Positions 61,334 through 64,000 of a stretch of 64,000 nucleotides of DNA are shown here, piece by piece. Positions within the stretch are counted from its first letter, which is position 1; each line of letters begins with the position of its first letter. A program made the translations under genes and the position numbers. The notes under the pieces are model-generated. The model saw nothing but the letters and a program-made list of their open reading frames with translations. It was not told the DNA's origin and made no database searches. The stretch is from an uncultured bacterium (GTDB lineage: Bacteria; Cyanobacteriota; Vampirovibrionia; Gastranaerophilales; Gastranaerophilaceae), in contig CADCKD010000004.1 of assembly GCA_902801985.1 (NCBI GenBank), positions 50,897 to 114,896 of the forward strand, in the 5' to 3' direction.

Positions 61334-62713
61334 TTAAGCAACTGCCCTATTATTTGTTGATTGAGCTTTCATCTCTTTATACATGGCGATGCCTTCAACC
61401 CAGTTAGGAACAATATCCATATCTGATTCGACTACTTCTTTTGGTAGTGCAGCATGATGAATTTTCGGAAGAAGAAAATCTTCTGAATATTCAATAGGTT
61501 TAGAAACATCATCATCTGTATCGTTGCATATAAATGTTAATTTGCCGTCTTTTTCTTGTTTGTAGCCGACGATAGTAATTTCGTGGCCATTTATAATAAT
61601 GTTATTGGCATCAGTTTGAGTATATCCGATAATAATATTCTCACCCATATTCAGTGCGTCAGTAAGATGCTTCTTCATTGTGTTCAAATCTGTTTCGTAG
61701 CCGATTAGTCTGGCGTTTTCATCTACTGTTTGGTAAGTTACTGAAAGAATATTTTTATCAAATACTACAGATTCTGTGAATGTTTTTTCAAATTCAATCA
61801 AACCTTTATCATTTTGATTAAATTTTCCGGCTCTTTTGTCTGTAATAGAGTTGTACGATTGTTGAGAACCGATTTGCATAAATGTTGATTGCATCAATAC
61901 ATCAAGCGGTGTCCTTTCATAAGGATCTTTGTCTACTGTTTGTATTTGAGCTCTTACTATTGCATTTTTATCAGGTGCAAAACTAAGTGATGCATTGCTG
62001 TAGTCTTTCATCTCAAAAGGTATGTCAAAAGCGTTTAATAGCCATACACCGTTAAGTGTATTGTCTGCTAAGTTTTCAAGTTTAATGTTCTTTTGTACGG
62101 ATAATTTAGGAGAACTCAATTCTTGCGCAAATCTTGCAAATTCTGCAGGCATTTGTTTTGCAAGTTTAAATTCTGTACTTGCAGCAACACATGTTCCTGA
62201 TTGTTTTACATTTATATCATTAGGGTTGCCTTGACCATTTGCTTGAATTGCTGCTTGTTTGTAGTTTTCAGGAATATTTCCGAATTGTTGTGTAATCAAA
62301 TACGGATATGCAATTGTAGCAATTGTATCTTTTAAAATGCCTATATTATCAAGTCCTTGTGCTCTTGGTTCTGTAATGATTTTATGTAAGTTGTCTAAAA
62401 CGGTGCTGTTATCACCGGATTTGTTGTTTAGTAATATACCGTTTTTCAAAAGAGTTTCTAAAACTTTTCTGCTATTTTTGTCCAGTTGAGATGTGATATC
62501 GGTATATTTCTTTTTCTCCTCTTTCCCGCTAAGCTGTGTTCTTATTTCTGTATTTGGTGTGGTTTGCCCAAATGGTATTGAGTTGTTGACATTATTATTG
62601 CTTGTATAATTGATACTTTTTGGGGACAACTGTTCTCTCACAACAGGATGAATTGTTGTGTTATAATTATTATATTGATGAATAAATGAATTAATTTTTT
62701 CTACCATAGACAC
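61334..62713 (-). CDS. Predicted papain-like cysteine peptidase with polar N-terminus
   Basis: A 459-residue protein. The catalytic-type elements are Q171 and C175 (KQSGTCVAAST), H367 (NGHEITIVGYKQEKDG) and N387/D388 (ICNDTDDD), the order and spacing of a papain/C39-like triad. The first 60 residues are polar and Asn/Ser/Thr-rich, with IPFGQ at 46-50, and no signal peptide. The function and family are inferred from these motifs only. It lies upstream of the nucleotidase on the same strand, 83 bases apart. It is possibly an exported effector. Confidence 0.6.
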   Translation of the reverse strand: MSMVEKINSFIHQYNNYNTTIHPVVREQLSPKSINYTSNNNVNNSIPFGQTTPNTEIRTQLSGKEEKKKYTDITSQLDKNSRKVLETLLKNGILLNNKSGDNSTVLDNLHKIITEPRAQGLDNIGILKDTIATIAYPYLITQQFGNIPENYKQAAIQANGQGNPNDINVKQSGTCVAASTEFKLAKQMPAEFARFAQELSSPKLSVQKNIKLENLADNTLNGVWLLNAFDIPFEMKDYSNASLSFAPDKNAIVRAQIQTVDKDPYERTPLDVLMQSTFMQIGSQQSYNSITDKRAGKFNQNDKGLIEFEKTFTESVVFDKNILSVTYQTVDENARLIGYETDLNTMKKHLTDALNMGENIIIGYTQTDANNIIINGHEITIVGYKQEKDGKLTFICNDTDDDVSKPIEYSEDFLLPKIHHAALPKEVVESDMDIVPNWVEGIAMYKEMKAQSTNNRAVA

Positions 62714-62797
62714 TCCACATTAATATTAAAAAATAAAGAGAAAAAAAATTGCTATTAAAAGATGGCTTTGTAAATAAATTTTAATAAAGGGGAAGTA

Positions 62798-63793
62798 TTG
62801 CAAGAATATAAGTTAAAACCGTTAACCAAAGAACAATTACTGATTTCGATAGATCGTTTGACTCGATTTAAAGATACGGAAACTAAGTATTTGCGTGTTT
62901 TTAAGGAGTTAATTCTTCACAATTTGATAAATCCAAAATTTAATAAATCGGATTTGGATAATATGAGTTACGATGTTTTGGCACAATACGCAAGTAATAT
63001 TATTAATGATTCTTTAAAATCGCTTGGGGTATGGTGTGAAAATGATTTTGTAATAAATAATAAATTAAAAAACTATGAAAAATCAGTATTTAAAGCTTCT
63101 CAAGATGTAGAATTTTTACTTGATAATAATGTAAATTACAAAGCGTGTATCGAGCTTGTAAACGATGAGTCTGTAAAAAATTTGCTATGGTTAAGAGATT
63201 TGGGCTCTGAATGTAATATGGCCCAAAACAGGCATGAAAAATCTCTTTTGTTTCCGGTTGAAATGGTTATAATTGCTGAAGGTGCGACAGAAGAAACATT
63301 ATTGCCTGAATTCGGAAGACTGTGCGGGTATGAATTTGATAAAGAGGGGGTTTATGTAATTTCTGCCGGTGGGAAAAATCAAGTGGTACGCCTATATTAT
63401 GATCTTTCTGAAATTCTCAATATTCCGATATTTGTACTTTTGGATAAAGATGGGATTTCAAATTCTAAGGAAATAATGACCAAATTGCGCCCGTCTGATT
63501 ATGTGCATGTGCTTGAATGTGGTGAATTTGAGGATTTGCTGCCATTAAGTTTGGTAAAAAGAACTTTGGATTATGAATTAAAAAATATTTCTGAAATAGA
63601 TCGTGACACAATTGACGAAACATTGCCGAGAACTAAATTCTTAGAAGAAGTGTTTAAACACAGAGGTATGCATGAATTTAAAAAAGTTGAATTCGCGCAT
63701 ATGGTAAAAAATAATTTAAAAACAACAGAAGATTTATCATCTGAAATATCCCAAATAATTGATCAAATCAGAAATTTAAATAAAAGTAAATAG
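62798..63793 (+). CDS. Stand-alone TOPRIM-domain protein (OLD-like)
   Basis: A 331-residue protein with a TTG start (AAAGGGGAAG before it). The N-terminal 150 residues are helical and unfamiliar. Residues about 155-245 are a TOPRIM domain: VIIAEGATEETLLPEF (E161) and IFVLLDKDGIS (D216, D218), as in the OLD-family nucleases. No Walker A or ABC-type ATPase domain is present, unlike classical OLD proteins. It precedes tRNA-Glu, and no defence partner such as gajB is adjacent. A nuclease-like activity is inferred only. Confidence 0.7.
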   Translation: MQEYKLKPLTKEQLLISIDRLTRFKDTETKYLRVFKELILHNLINPKFNKSDLDNMSYDVLAQYASNIINDSLKSLGVWCENDFVINNKLKNYEKSVFKASQDVEFLLDNNVNYKACIELVNDESVKNLLWLRDLGSECNMAQNRHEKSLLFPVEMVIIAEGATEETLLPEFGRLCGYEFDKEGVYVISAGGKNQVVRLYYDLSEILNIPIFVLLDKDGISNSKEIMTKLRPSDYVHVLECGEFEDLLPLSLVKRTLDYELKNISEIDRDTIDETLPRTKFLEEVFKHRGMHEFKKVEFAHMVKNNLKTTEDLSSEISQIIDQIRNLNKSK

Positions 63794-63798
63794 CCTTG

Positions 63799-63827
63799 TT
63801 GACTTTTAATTTTTTTCAAGATAGAAT
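63799..63827 (+). promoter_or_regulatory. Promoter of tRNA-Glu
   Basis: TTGACT, exactly 17 bases, TAGAAT, ending 18 bases before the tRNA. Confidence 0.75.
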
Positions 63828-63845
63828 GAAAACCGAAGACTACGT

Positions 63846-63918
63846 GCCCCCATCGTCTAGAGGCCTAGGACAACACCCTTTCACGGTGTAGACAGCGATT
63901 CGAATTCGCTTGGGGGTA
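63846..63918 (+). tRNA. tRNA-Glu (anticodon TTC)
   Basis: A 73-base cloverleaf. Acceptor GCCCCCA pairs with TGGGGGT, the anticodon stem is ACACC / GGTGT with loop CTTTCAC (anticodon TTC at 63880-63882), and the T loop has TTCGAAT. CCA is not encoded. The sequence closely resembles cyanobacterial and chloroplast tRNA-Glu. Confidence 0.96.
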
Positions 63919-63929
63919 ATTTTAATAAC

Positions 63930-63950
63930 AGAGCCGTAAGGCTCTTTTTT
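63930..63950 (+). terminator. Intrinsic terminator of tRNA-Glu
   Basis: Stem AGAGCC / GGCTCT with a GTAA tetraloop and a T run, 12 bases after the tRNA. Confidence 0.85.
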
Positions 63951-64000
63951 AATGCAAAAAAATTACCCCTCGCATCTTCGAATCACAAATTTTGTCGTCA

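Overview
The window looks like a piece of chromosome from a gut Melainabacterium (Vampirovibrionia, order Gastranaerophilales), a non-photosynthetic sister group of Cyanobacteria. The basis is AT-rich DNA, a cyanobacterial-type tRNA-Glu, a Gram-negative envelope (TolC-type outer-membrane protein), an FlhB-type flagellar export protein beside a sigma-28-like factor, and several proteins of a style I recall from Gastranaerophilales genomes. The placement is inferred from recognisable families only; no 16S or other marker gene is present.

Layout. 1-9.6 kb: a class I aminotransferase, a TPR protein, a short-chain dehydrogenase, a cut-down ribosomal cluster (rpsH, rplF, rplR) with unusually long repeat-filled spacers, an organophosphate-type MFS transporter, a DnaQ-like exonuclease and thioredoxin. 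9.6-18.3 kb: envelope or secreted proteins (a 996-residue coiled-coil protein with two hydrophobic stretches, a substrate-binding-domain/TolC fusion, a LysM protein, a secreted GH13 amylase-like protein). 18.3-28.3 kb: two corrinoid iron-sulfur protein subunits (AcsC/AcsD-like) behind ftsH, an M16 peptidase, dxr and a soluble hybrid histidine kinase.

28.4-42.4 kb: a compact podovirus-like structural cassette: regulators, amidase, coat, holin-like and scaffolding-like proteins, head-completion protein, both terminase subunits, portal. It ends in two accessory cassettes, each with its own promoter, a secreted protein, a hairpin and an effector-like gene. The two effectors have unrelated N-terminal domains (a lysozyme-like domain and a DUF6973-like domain) but a nearly identical C-terminal segment. 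Part of that segment also forms the extreme C-terminus of the scaffolding-like protein, so it may be a capsid-loading tag. No integrase, repressor, replication gene or tail fibre was seen. This is the most interesting part of the window.

42.4-64 kb: a lineage-type conserved protein, pdxA, a two-core SF1 helicase coupled to a separate Cas4/AddB-like nuclease, a DnaJ-like protein, a repeat-rich spacer, gcvT-gcvH-gcvPA (no gcvPB nearby), trpS-ssb-sugar acid kinase, flhB and a sigma-28-like factor, a nucleotidase and a papain-like protease that both lack signal peptides, a stand-alone TOPRIM protein and tRNA-Glu. Genes are tightly packed: several convergent pairs overlap by a few bases, and two gene pairs are coupled through TAATG-type overlaps.
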